DNA from: Utricularia gibba
Lineage: Eukaryota; Streptophyta; Magnoliopsida; Lamiales; Lentibulariaceae
Length of the DNA stretch: 64,000 bases
Reading direction: 5' to 3'
Assembly: GCA_002189035.1 (NCBI GenBank)
Contig: NEEC01000019.1
Span: forward strand, 1,178,001 to 1,242,000
A program made the position numbers and the translations under genes. Shown here in pieces: positions 12,235 to 28,200 of this stretch. Numbering within the stretch: the stretch's first letter is position 1; each line of letters begins with the position of its first letter. Under the pieces are notes generated by a model. It ran no database searches and was not told the DNA's origin. It was given only the letters and a program-made list of their open reading frames with translations.

Positions 12235-13899
12235 ATGGAGAGGATTAAGAATATAATAAAGCCGAAGCCTAATCCGCAGCAGTTGCTTAGAGATTGGCAG
12301 CGTCGTCTTCGGCAAGAGTGCCGCAACATCGAGCGTCAAGTTCGAGGTCCTTGATGCAGTCTTTTTTTTTTCAGCAACTTTTTTTTGGCTTTGTGATTCG
12401 TTTTGTTGAAATTGATTTTTTCAAGTATTCGAGGGTTGGGACAGATATTCAGAGAGAAGAAAAGAATGTGCAGAATGCGATCAAAGCTGCTGCAAGAAGA
12501 AATGACATGGCCTCTGCTAAGGTATTATTTGTTACTGTTAGCTCCCTTGATCTTCCAAACTTGGGTGTATTTTCTTCTGAACTTTAAAATCATAAGAAAT
12601 GCATGAGTTTTCCAGATCGTAATTGAAACTTGTGTCTTTTTTAAAACAAGAAGAAGATGGGAGCGATGAATGAGAAATTTGAAAGAACAGAAGAATGGAG
12701 TTGAATGATTTCCTTTTACAAAAATTGGACATCTTTTCACTAACCAACGTTTGCTCACGTGGTCGTTTTTCTGCTTCTGTCCGTGAAGTCACTTGCAAAG
12801 GAACTTGTGAGATCCAGGAAGACAGTGAACCGCCTCTATGAGAATAGGGCACAGTTGAATTCCATATCCATGCATCTTGGGGAGAGCATTGGTATGATCC
12901 CATATTATTCTTCTGGATTCGTTTCTGCTTACTGCCTTTTTTTATCTGTATCCTAATGAATGCAATGAGCGGTTGAAGATGGTCTCTTTCTAGACAAGTG
13001 ATCTTCAGACCCTTTCCCCCTCTTTCGAGCAATTTATCTGAATAGGAATAAGTCCCCGTTCTTCTTTTTCTTCTTTACACGTATTGATCGTGTGCATTTC
13101 GTAAATCTATTCTGGTTTGCCCGATAGAGATTTCTTCATGATTTTGTGCCAATGTAAGCGTGGCCGAAGATGAAAGTGTTTGGGAAAATATTCAAGACAA
13201 TGCCTTAACCTGGTATCCATCCTTGTGCAGCAATTGCGCGAACAGTGGGACATCTATCCAAAAGTGCTGAAGTAATGAAGCTTGTGAATAATCTCATGAA
13301 GGCTCCGGAAGTAGCTGTTACCATGCAGCAATTTAGCAATGAAATGACCAGGGTAAGCGTATATCTATATCATCCTTTCAGTTTAGAATTAATCAACTGT
13401 GAGTTTGGTTTTTGGTCAGAGTTTTTTCTGTGATTGCGTACACTGTAGGAGAACAATATAGTTTCTATTCGTTATAGTAGCCAAGACAAGGCAATCGTTG
13501 TTCTATTAAAATTCAGAGGACCAATGTCTGCCTTGTGACAAAAATGGACTGTTGCCAATGTAGGCAGGTGTAATTGAGGAGATGGTAAATGATGCTGTGG
13601 ACAATGTCCTGGACTCAGAGGATATCGAAGAGGAGACTGAGGAAGAAATCGAGAAGGTCCTAGCAGCAATTGCCGGTGAGACTGCTGCCCAGCTTCCTGA
13701 AGCCGTCAGGAAGGAGAAACTGAAGCAGCCTGCGGCAAGTGAACCTGAAGAGGTACATATCCTACATTGACCAAACACAAACTGCTCTTCTCCTATAATA
13801 AAGATTTGATAAAACCTGCTATGAATTCTGTAGGAGGATGTTGATGATGAGGAAGAGCTTGAAGAAATCAGGGCTCGACTCAACCAAGTTCGGTCATGA
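12235..13899 (+). CDS. VPS24: ESCRT-III subunit VPS24 (CHMP3 homologue)
   Basis: Six exons (12235..12346, 12445..12521, 12789..12891, 13231..13352, 13564..13752, 13834..13899) encode 222 residues, the normal Snf7-family length. The basic N-terminal helix (MERIKNIIKPKPNPQQLLRD) and following QRRLRQECRNIERQ lead into the four-helix core with LAKELVRSRKTVNRLYENRA and TVGHLSKSAEVMKLVNNLMK. The tail is strongly acidic and ends in LEEIRARLNQVRS, a good MIM1 motif that binds the MIT domain of the VPS4/SKD1 ATPase. VPS24 caps ESCRT-III filaments during multivesicular body formation on endosomes. All phases close. The gene ends 264 bp from the convergent OB-fold gene. Confidence 0.96.
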
Positions 13900-14163
13900 T
13901 CCATCTCTGACTTATTTGCCATTGCTCAGTAAGCTTAAGGATCACCACTCTTGTATCATAAAACAAGTGTGATGGTGATCATGCTACTCGTATGGTACGC
14001 ATCACAATTCCCATGTTTCTGACTATCAAATCTGTACCTAGTGACATGCTGGTTCCTATATTTACTACACTACTGCTGCAGAAAGAGTTAGCTAATCTAA
14101 TCACTATGGCATCACTAAGCCCTCTGTGAGTGTGAACTTACAGATACCGTTGACTCCACCAAG

Positions 14164-14843
14164 TTACATTGCTCTCAAGGTCTCAATGACCGTCCGGAAG
14201 CCAGGTTGCACCGGCATGACGGTAGTCACCCGTAAATGCTGCGCATTCCCGTTCTTCGGACTCGCCAATGTCATCTCCAACATCTCCCCCTCCAGAGCTC
14301 TGCTTGCTGCTATTTCTGCAACAAGAGTATCCTCAAATGATTAAAGGAGCAGAAACTTTGATCCACACTCTTGCGTTCAGCATCGTACGAAATCCTCGCC
14401 CCCTCAAATCTACACTACAACCGAAGAGCTCTGTGGAAATGACCTTACCAGCGAAGGGATGTGTTTTGACGAAGTCGAGGAACTCGTCTGCTGAACAACC
14501 GAAGAGCAGTCTTGCAGCTCTGTCAAACATGATCACAACGAAAACTTCCGAGTGTGTAGCTACAGACATCTGCAGATCGAAGGTAACAAAAAAAAAAAAG
14601 GAGGAAAAATCGATGATTTCGAAGTAAAGAGACAATGCGGTTATCCCTCAAGAACAAAAGGGAACAACGAGGTCAAAAATTGAAAATGCTCACGAGAACT
14701 TTGAAGAAGCGTTTGGATTCCGAAATGTAACTGAAATTTGTACAATCAACAGCCACCACGGAACAAATCGTAGCCGCCGGCTGATTAGCTTCTTCTTCCG
14801 ACGGCTGCTTCCTCTTCCTCTGATTCGCGGTGGTCATCGCCAT
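14164..14843 (-). CDS. Small RPA-like OB-fold protein, uncharacterised
   Basis: Three minus-strand exons, 14843..14694, 14569..14449 and 14315..14164, give 140 residues with all phases closing. After a basic stretch (NQRKRKQPSEEE) the protein has FFKVLMSVATHSEVFVVIMF and FGCSADEFLDFVKTHP. The second block resembles the C-terminal DNA-binding OB fold of replication protein A large subunits, where an SA-E/D-L helix follows the strand. I therefore call it a single OB-fold nucleic-acid-binding candidate, but do not know its function. The start at 14843 is preferred because it gives MAMTTANQRKR; an in-frame ATG at 14942 would add 33 residues. The gene is tail to tail with VPS24. Confidence 0.75.
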
Positions 14844-17305
14844 TGACGGCGGCGCAATCGAACTACCAAGCGACAACTCCGACGATTCCAGAACCCGAAA
14901 GGCATAGAGGCTCCGAATCCGGCGCGCCCAGATTATACGCATATTTGAATAATTATTTTAAAAAATCCGAACTGAATTAAAATGATGTTAATATATTTAA
15001 TTTTTATTTGACCTTATCACCCACAAACTTACGTTTGTTATAGTAATAATTTAGTTAATTATATATGTTCAAATCAAACACTTGCTATTTAAAATATTAT
15101 TTTATTTGACGTATACATATAAGTAAAATCATTTAATTAAATAAACCCACGAATTGTATTTACCAAAACAAACCTACAAAATATTTGGGATGTTACTACT
15201 TACTACAATAGCTTTGTCCGACCCGTAGTCGAAATTCGGGTCCTGATGCCCAAACCGAACCCGAGTCAGCTCAGCCGTGTCCTGATTAGAGACGCGGTTT
15301 GAACGTCAGTTCTCATCTGTGATTGTGACTCGGGTTTCAAAATCGGATCGGTGGAGGACCGATCCGGTTTTGAAACCGGTTTAACCGGTCAAACTCCGAG
15401 TTTGACCGGTCAATATATATATAAATATATTATATTTATATTAAAATAAATTTCATATTATTATTATATAAAAACATACAAATATAATATATTCAATTAG
15501 TAAAATACAGAATTTGTGACGTGAAATCTGATTCCCAAAAACCCAAAATACGAAAAAATGATTGATTAAAAAACAATAATCGCTTGCCCGGTCAACCGGC
15601 CACACAAGAAAAACCGGTTAACCGGTTTGACTCGCCGGTTGACCGGCCGAGTCACAATCACAGGTTCTCATCTCCTGTGTAAACGCGCACACACTCGAAG
15701 CTTCATAATCCCCTTTGTATACACGAGTGGGGGACCTCAAGGTGTTATTTTCAGTCGTGACTTGATTTTCAACTCTCCCCGGGTGCACCCCTCGGGGCAT
15801 GGATCCTCCCAGTGTCGGGTTGGCCACCAACTAAATCCATCCATCTAATAACATAACACATTCATTTTCGATTCAAAAATATTTTTAATCTATACTAAAT
15901 TAAAAAATTTACATTACGATATATTTGGCTGTTTGATATAAAATGGGTATAAGTGAGTTAATAAAAGATACCCTTGTTTGATATCTTATTAAATATTTAT
16001 CTAGTTTTTATATTAAAACTCATACATAATCCTTTATAAACCTAATTTATGAGTATTTTTTAAATATACAAATTATATGGGTTTTGATAATATACATCTA
16101 TACCCAAATAAATTATACCTAAATTCTCTAAACACATTCAATACATTTACATCCAACCAAACGCACCCTACAAATGATCAATTTTGTTATATATTGTCTG
16201 ACATATGATCAGATTTCTAATTCATTGAATTCAAATAATGAGCTTTACTTTATTTGAATGAAGAAGATGGGGTTCTGGTTTCAAGCAAGTAGAGCCTCTC
16301 CACTGATTCTATATCGTGATTCAATGCTCATAATCAACACACACTACCTCCCCAGAGCCCGGATGTGAAATGAAGGAAAAACACAAGCAAAAGACACCAC
16401 CAAGTTGAGGATGTTTGAAGTTGTCAAGATTAGGGCAGGCTTCAGAGTTGTCAAGGGGATCAACTTCTTGTAATTACTCCCACGCACACCTCTGATCCCC
16501 TCCATCGTGTGTACGTGATCGGACCCTGATAACTGCGCTCGCCCCCCACACTTACCCTAAACCCTAACGCACACAAAAAAAAAAAAAAAAGAAAGAAAGA
16601 AGGCAGTTGGAAGGATTAGGTGAAATGACGGGGGCGGCGGCCTTCGGACAGAATAAAAAAACCTAGGCCGTTTTACAGGGTTTCTGTTTTTCACATGGGA
16701 AAATGGTCAACCCTGGTTGACCTGTGTCTACTAGAAAGTCATTTGTTTATTGCCACCTTCGCGAGTGCCCTAAAGACAGCCCCGGAATAAGAAAGAATAC
16801 CGGGGTGGGTGGGGGTGGACGGAGTCCAGAAAAAGACCAGAAACAACTCGCCACCAAAAACAAACGAGGCCTGTCTTCAAATGCTTCTGCGTGATGGATG
16901 GACTGACGTGTCCGTCATCGGAACGGAGGGGAGGGAGGGGAGGGAGGAGAGAGAGATCAGTGCCCTCAATGGGGGCAGGCGCTTGGGTGGATTTCATTGT
17001 GTGAAATGAGGGAATGATAACTGTGCTTGTTTTCTAACTTCAGTGGGAAATGGGGATTATAGATTACCTAATCCGATTACTGGAAGCTTCTCCTTTTAGA
17101 AGGATTCAGAGGAGCAAGCTGTGCTTTGACCAGATCAGCCTGTCCCTTGAAGCTATGATGAAGCTATGCTGAAACAAGTCAAGTCTTTATGTTCCTCTTG
17201 ATTTGTTTCTCTCCACAAAAGAAAAGAAACCTGTTACATCATTCGTCACCTTTTTTCTTCAATAAATACCTGCCTCTCACATGCAGATCCCGCACCACTG
17301 CAGGT
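14844..17305. other. Intergenic with hAT-like element and MYB promoter
   Basis: No gene is supported. The region contains the 347-bp transposon at 15317, an AT-rich stretch at 15850-16250 whose end (CAACCAAACGCACCCT) resembles MITE termini, an A-run near 16575-16592 and a GGGAGG-rich tract near 16925-16955. The last few hundred bases precede the MYB gene in the same direction and are its presumptive promoter and leader. Confidence 0.5.
15317..15663. mobile_element. 347-bp non-autonomous hAT-like transposon (MITE)
   Basis: The element begins CTGTGATTGTGACTCGG and ends with its exact reverse complement, a 17-bp perfect terminal inverted repeat. It is flanked on both sides by the identical octamer GTTCTCAT (15309-15316 and 15664-15671), an 8-bp target duplication as made by hAT transposases. 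The interior is rich in ACCGGTT/AACCGGT motifs and holds a hairpin with 13-bp arms around 15386-15412. There is no coding capacity. The intact duplication points to a fairly recent insertion. hAT assignment rests on the 8-bp duplication; the terminal sequence does not match the commonest hAT ends I know. Confidence 0.85.
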
Positions 17306-18238
17306 ATGGGAAGATCGCCTTGCTGTGACAAGGATAATGTGAGGAAAGGGCCATGGTCAGCTGAAGAAGATGCCAAGCTGAGAGACTTCATCCACAAGTA
17401 CGGGAATGTTGGGAACTGGATTGCGCTCCCAAAGAAAGCAGGTAACTGGGCTTCTTCAGTTACTGCTGCTGTTTGGTTGTGGTGCTTGCTGCTGACGGGA
17501 TCCTTTTGCGAGACTCCTTAGGGTTGAAGAGATGTGGGAAGAGTTGCAGATTGAGATGGCTTAATTACCTAAGGCCTAACATAAAGCACGGTGAATTCAC
17601 TGATGAAGAAGACAGCGTCATTTGTTCTCTGTATACAGCCATTGGCAGCCGGTCCTTCCCTCCCTCCCTCGCTCCCTCCAATTCTTGCGTTTCTTTCAGA
17701 TATGGATTTTACAAGCGGTGAATGTGGATGCAGATGGTCGATCATAGCATCGCAGCTGCCTGGGAGAACAGACAATGACATCAAGAACCACTGGAACACG
17801 AAGCTGAAGAAGAAGCTCATGAAAATGAGTACTCTGCTGCTTCCATTAGCCCCTCAAAGATACCCTGAAGCCACATTCCAGTGTGGAGCTACTATCCCTT
17901 TATGTAATCCTCTGTTCTTCCAGCATTTCCAAGCACCAAACCCTCTCCCCCGCACTAACACAGGATCATTTCTGAGCCTCGAGAACTTGGAGTCAGGGGC
18001 GTCCCTCCCTGTTTCCCCCTATCAGCATTCCTATCATCCACATGGGGATTTAGCAGGGTTTCAGAGCGCCTCCTCCAGCTACAGATTGGAAACAAACAAT
18101 GACGAGATGGGCCTTTCAAATTCCCTGATCCTCGATCAGGAAACACCATTCTTTTACGATCATCAGCCGATCGACCTTGGGGAAAGCTGCGATTTTTCCT
18201 TTCCAACAGATGATCCTGGCTTGTGGGTGTTGGATTAG
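17306..18238 (+). CDS. MYB: R2R3-MYB transcription factor, subgroup 14-like (MYB36/68/84/87, RAX)
   Basis: Three exons (17306..17441, 17522..17651, 17734..18238) encode 256 residues. Two MYB repeats occupy about residues 12-116: R2 starts [15 protein letters not shown] and R3 contains [20 protein letters not shown] and [20 protein letters not shown]. Exon junctions fall at the conserved R2R3-MYB positions. The N-terminus MGRSPCCDK and the VICSLYxxIGSRWSIIA segment are typical of the MYB36/RAX group, which controls axillary meristems or root endodermis and organ boundaries; the exact orthologue is uncertain. R2 has [10 protein letters not shown] rather than the usual GTGNNWIALP. The bHLH-binding motif of R3 is absent. 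The C-terminal region is Ser/Pro-rich and ends acidic (DDPGLWVLD), a likely activation region. Confidence 0.93.
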
Positions 18239-21200
18239 ATGGTGAAAAATGTACAATTCATGTTGCTGGTTCAGAGTACATACTGGAAGCATTGCTTGTA
18301 TTCACATTTTGCGGTTGCTCTGGGATAAGGAAAGAGTGATGTGCAGTGTGATTATGCTTCTTGTATGTACATGCAGTTTGTCAAGGAAGACTTGTTCAGT
18401 GTTTTGACCTTCTTCCCACTGTCCACCTCTGGTTGTCTTCATCGCATTTAATACCAGCATCACCTTTTTTGGCTGAGTGTTGTCAAATGGTCTTTGAAAT
18501 ATGCACAGACAGAAGGGTATTTCTATCCATATAATGCAGACATAGAGCAGAGTAGATGACCAAACTTCAGCAAATGTGTTTTCAGTAATGGATGACATCA
18601 ATGCGCATGATAGCATTAGGGGAATGAGACATGTTAGATGTAAATTATTAATTGGGATAGATGAGTACTAATGAAGATTAACTTTGATATAGAGTAAGAA
18701 GATAATCATGTATCACAAGGAATTTGAATTAGTGACATGATAATTTTTTTTATTTGCAAAGAATGAAAATGATGCAAGGAATTAATTTGGCATGTTTTAA
18801 ATGAGTACAAGGAAGTGCAGATTTTTTAAAATCATTTGGAATGATGGCATGATAGCACTCTAGATCTATAATAGAATCAATATGATATGATATGAAAGAA
18901 TCGTATCATATAAAGAGTATAATGTTAAAGATTTAGTGATAGCATGTCACATTGGTTAGAGATGAGGAAAAAAATGTAAAAGAATTCTTTTAATCTTGTA
19001 TGATAATTTTTCTTTAAAAAGAGAAAATATAAAACTATAAAAATTAAATATTCGAAATGAACAATATTATGTAAGTAGTATGTGAATTATAACATTTGGT
19101 ATAACATTGTCATATCAATGATGAGATGATGAGACACTCATTAATGAGGTTGAATATTTCAAGAGAGTAGAATATAAGGCAAAAGACGTGATAACAATAT
19201 TCAACATTAATTGCCAATGGGGAATGGATACATTTAAATAAAAATATAATCCTAATCTTATACAAAAATCTTTTTTCTAGAAAAATAAAATGTAAATTAT
19301 GAGATTTAAATTTTTGAAATGAATTATAAAAAAACTTCGATCTTCAATATAATTTTTCACACAAGAAATATAGTCAATAAGTAAAAAATTTATAAAGATC
19401 ATTTCATATATTGTATTATGAATTATTTAGAATCAAATAAATATCAAACGATTCAAATAAATTAATGAAATACCAATAGTTTCAAGTTAAAAATATATAT
19501 TGTTAAGTATCATTTTTTCATTATTTCTTATGTTATTTTTATATCTAAATGTGATTAGAAGTGTTTAATTAGGAGTCTATAATATAAGATTTAGGTTTTA
19601 TTTAATTTAGTGTGATTATTCTAAATCTTATATTTTATCTTTTTTACTACTTTTGTTTAAGTTTTTCTAGACGCACACACGTGACAGTAAATAAGAGAAA
19701 AAGGGCAACATATGGTGATTGGATCTTCTTGAGCTGACATCTCCTTGATTTTCGGAAGATTGTAGACGTCTAATCATTAGTCTTGACGTGCGGAACACGG
19801 GAGTTGCTGACAGACGAAATCATTAGCGTACCACTGTCAAAACAGACGTTTACTTGCAAGTCACTCCAATTTGCAGTAGAACTAAGAGGACACAAAAACT
19901 TAGACTCTCATTGAACTTCAGTTTTATTCATACATTGAGCACCTAGCTTTCAATTCAGTTTAGACTTTTGTTTTCTCTTTTTGGAGGATTTTCCTCTAGT
20001 TTCTCTCTAGAATTTGTTTTCATTTTCTTCAGTTTGTATGGTTGTTCGTGGCTAAAAACTTCCGTTTCTGGGTTGGGATACTCCTAGATCTATGTTTTGT
20101 GAGCTTATCTTCATCTCTTCTTTGAATTCGAACGGGTTCCATATATCTTTATGCGACTATATTATAGTCTTTATGTAATAGTCTCCTTATTCAAGATTAA
20201 TGGTTAACTGATCACTATTCAAGAGTTTTGAAGAGGAGCAAGGTTAAAAGCATCAACTCACGCCCCTTTGACAGTAGGAAGACAACGTTTTGTCTATGGA
20301 CGTACCTCATGATCAATGGATAGATAGTGACCTCGTATCTAGATTCATTGGTTCATTGGTAACACTCGGACACAAGCGTGCAATTCGACCGTGAGGGTAC
20401 GCTGGCAGGACCTCTTATCTTCACGTTCGTCCAAGGAGTAGCAACATCGGGCTATTTCTACGACTTCTTACAAGATAGTGTAATTGAGGGTAGATAATTC
20501 ATTACTTCTATAACCGAGTACTCGAGAAGACCAGAGAAGAGTGAAGACGCAACGAACGTAGCTGGACAGGATTCCAAACTCAGGAACATTCACTTATTTA
20601 AAATTCATCGGTTACATTTATTTTTGTTGTTATCTTAAAACCCTCTTATCTCCTTACTCAACCTTCATCATTTACGTTTTTCGCGCATTTACTTCCAAAA
20701 CCGTTTACAAATAGTGACATTTGTATTTGGTGTAACCTCATCATTTACTGAAAAACAACTACTTACGTTCGACACACATACTACGCTTTTGTGTTTTACG
20801 AATTTTAAAAATATTCAAAATTTGTTGTGTAAACGACACGCATCGTATATCAATATATTTAGTGAGTTAAATTGATACGAGGAAATCATTTATGTATTTC
20901 AATTTTGAATAATTATATCAAATAGATGTAATTTAAGTTTTATGCTCATAATTAGGTATTTTCAATTCTTTTTATATAAAAAATATTTAAATTTTAGCCT
21001 TTGTTCAGTTTTGGGCTGAAGAGGCCCACGATCACATTAAGGGGCCCGGATAACAGAATAAGCCCTGTTTTCAGTTTTCACTGGCGATAATTCTCCCTGT
21101 TATTTATATGCATATTTTAATTTCTCCATTGAAAAAAAATACATATTTTAATTTCAATGACTTTTTAGAGGATTGTGGAATTTAACTAATTTTAATGAGT

Positions 21201-21491
21201 ATTAAATTATATTTAGAAAAAGAATACTGGCGCCTGCAATATCAATATTAGTTGTTTTTTTCAATTGAGGAATAGTATTCTGGATCCTTCGTGAATGTTC
21301 TAGTTTATAAGTTGATTTAATAAGTTTTTTTTTAGTATTTTTCAATATATTTCTCCTATTTACGTGTGTGGACTGCAGGCCCAATTTCAGATCGTTTCTC
21401 CTCCGCGTCTCACATTTTCTTGTTCCCAACGAAACCTCAATATCCTTCTGCTTTCCCGATCCTTTCCGTTCCGCAGTAAGTCGCCGGCGAG
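18239..21491. other. 3.2-kb gene-poor region between MYB and CDC48
   Basis: The first 400 bp are the MYB 3' flank. From 18640 to 19650 the DNA is very AT-rich. A more complex block at about 19670-20720 has no open frame and no gene I recognise; it may be a degraded retroelement or a non-coding transcript. The CDC48 promoter at 21000-21050 has TGGGCT (21012), GGCCCA (21023) and a GGGGCCCGG, typical site II-like elements of growth-related genes. Confidence 0.45.
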
Positions 21492-25244
<3,753 letters not shown>

Positions 25245-28200
25245 ATGGGTATGCATGCCCCTGCTGGGATCAACCATCACATCCATTCCTGTTATATGAT
25301 GCCGCCGCTCTGTTACGGCCGCAGGGAAAAGACCTCCCTACGTTTCATTCTGTTAGGACATATTGTGCTGATTGATTCATGGAGCTGGAACGACTATTTA
25401 CCGTTTTATCTTCCGTCTCCTTTCATTCTGCATTTGTCGGAATGGTGTGTTTGGTTTGGTAGCAGAAGACTGTTAGTTAGCCCAGGGTGGAAGACATGGG
25501 CTTACCATCAAACATCATGACTGGGTCTCACCGGGCTTACAAGTATCACACTGGGGCTAATTGAAATCGATCCTTAGCCCAACACAACTGGGCACATGTT
25601 CTTTGCCTGTCTGCCGAACTAAGAAAAACAGGGGCGATTTGCAACAGGCTGTGGAGGACACAATACAAGCACGTTTGCGTTGCCTGTGTGAGCGCCGAGC
25701 GGAACGGAAATGGGTCTGGGCTGCCCAACGCCTCTCTCGGAATCCACCGGATCCATTTTCACGCTGTGTCGTTTTGTGGTGCGGGATATATTGTCGGCAC
25801 CCTCCACAGGTGGGATGCTCTCCCTACATATCTCGCCCTCCGGTTCCTCTTCTCCTACATCTCCCGGGGAATATTCCGATGGCAGTCGCCGTCTCCCTGG
25901 TGCCGCGTCCTCAAGATTCGCCATTCCCTCTGTAAGGCAAGTAATCAGCAACAAATCTTCTAACATTCTGAAGGCAACTGAACATGACCATCTCTTCAAT
26001 TCAATCAACCCGATTTGACACAAACCTTCTACCTCATCTCATCCACCTTCTGTAGCACATGGGCACACCAACACAAGCTTCTTCCATCAGAGAATTTCCT
26101 TGGAGTTTACCCAGATCGCAAGCGCCGTGAAGAACGACGCTGCCTGCACGCCGACGACCCCCCGGTTCCGCCGGACCGCCGGTTCATACATGTGAGGGGG
26201 GGGCCCATGGAAATTGATCTTCATTAAAAAAAATGGTAATACAAATTATAATTCAAGAGTCCAATACCATCATCCGATGAATTTTTCATTAATTTGGGTT
26301 ACTACATAATTCCAAATCGACCCAATGAAATTCGAGCATGGCGCATTAATTGGTGTAGCGCGATAGGACAATTATTTCGGGGACAAATAGTCGTGAGGTT
26401 TGAATTATAGTACATGCTGCAATCCTTAACTATCCTTACATGTCAAAACGACATCGTTGGAATTTGGAAGCCGCACCATTAAGTGTCCTATTCCTTTAAA
26501 TTTATTTTTAAATAAGTAATATAATAATATATTTTTTATTTTTTTAAAAGATCTCTAAATATTTAGATTTGAATATGATTTTTTTTAAAAAAAAAAAATC
26601 TATCTCGTACAATTATTCAAAGTATTGAATGCATAAATTATCAATTCCTATCAATTTATATCATCAAATATATTATATGTCTAGTAACCGTTGATAACTT
26701 ATAAATTATATTTTTTTCTAATAATTCAAATGATGAATATTCAGGTCCATTGACTTGTATAATAAAATACAAACTATGTCTCTATATTTTATTAAAAATA
26801 AGAAACAGTTTTATATTTATATTCTTTTTAAAACACAAGTTGTTTATATTTAATAACAAAACTATTTTTAGATCGTTTTTTAAGAAAAGCAAGTTGTCAT
26901 GAATATAACCTAAAAATTTAGGACTTTATTTTTTAAAAATTATTCTTGTTTAATAATAAAACTGCTTACAAAAAATACATAGAAACCCTTGTGAACTGAT
27001 CCTAAATGAAGAAGAAAACGAAGCTGAGTGTTGGACGGGTATCCTTGATGAAAATGTCATTTGCAGTCTGATCTTCAGGGTCATGGGGTGCTGTTCCATT
27101 GCTGTGCTGTAGAAATGAGATGAAACTGAGATAATTGTTAAAATTTAAGATTCGATCGATCAGACGAATACTAAATATACAATAAACATGAATTATATTA
27201 AAAAAAAGGTATAATCCATTATTCATCATCAACTTTTGTATTCACGAAAAATAAGAATTCATTTCTATTTTTCGATGTAGTATTGCATGTTCTAATAATA
27301 ACCATCCTCAACCTTCGTCATTCAAATGCTTTATACCGAGTCTGTGGACTCCATCACCTCGCTCTGCGCACAATGCATCAAACTATCTGGTTCTGGGGGT
27401 TCGCCCAATTCGAGTAGGTTACGAACGTGGAATAACAGCAACCCTTTCGCAGCTAATATTAATGACAAAAATTCCACTTCACTTAGCCCTGGTCTACTTT
27501 GAAGATTCTTCTTCTTTTATTTGGATCTGTGTCCTTTTTTCCACTACCAAGATCAAGAAAATCGTACAAAATCAGAGGTTTGCCTTGCCCTAACGTTGAA
27601 AAACAACCCCCCCAGTTCAGGAATACCAAGGATGGTAGGCTGCAGTTTCCACACAGATAGATATCCCTCACTTCTTCCAAATGGGGTTTAGTTAAATTGC
27701 ACAGTCCTCAGCAATAACAGTGACAATAATTCTGGAGTGTGGAATCTGGTGAAAGATGCTTAGTTACTTGCCCTTGGGTTTAGGGTAGTCTTTTTGGCAT
27801 AAAATCAATGCACTAATTGCCACCCAGATTCAACATTAATGGCATTGTTAATTACCCTAATTACACATCCATGGACCTCCCAACTCAGTTTCCTCCCACA
27901 TTAATTCCCCGTTTCTGAATGGAAAGCACATGCCCGCCATCAATCTTGACATCAAAAGGGACATGATTTTAGTTAGGGTTAGGGTTAGGGTTAGGGTTTG
28001 CCAAATTAAATGTTCAATTAGATGACCAGGAAAAGGTAGAGATATTTGAGCCGTTTTGACTTCGAGGGCTTATTCTCCATTTAAGACCAAAATTAATGTG
28101 GCGATGCCCTTTCTCCTCAAATGGCAGCCTAATGACGTAATTAGGGTTTGATATTAGACACGTAGTCTCATTCCATTTTTCAATCTTAATCAATATAATA

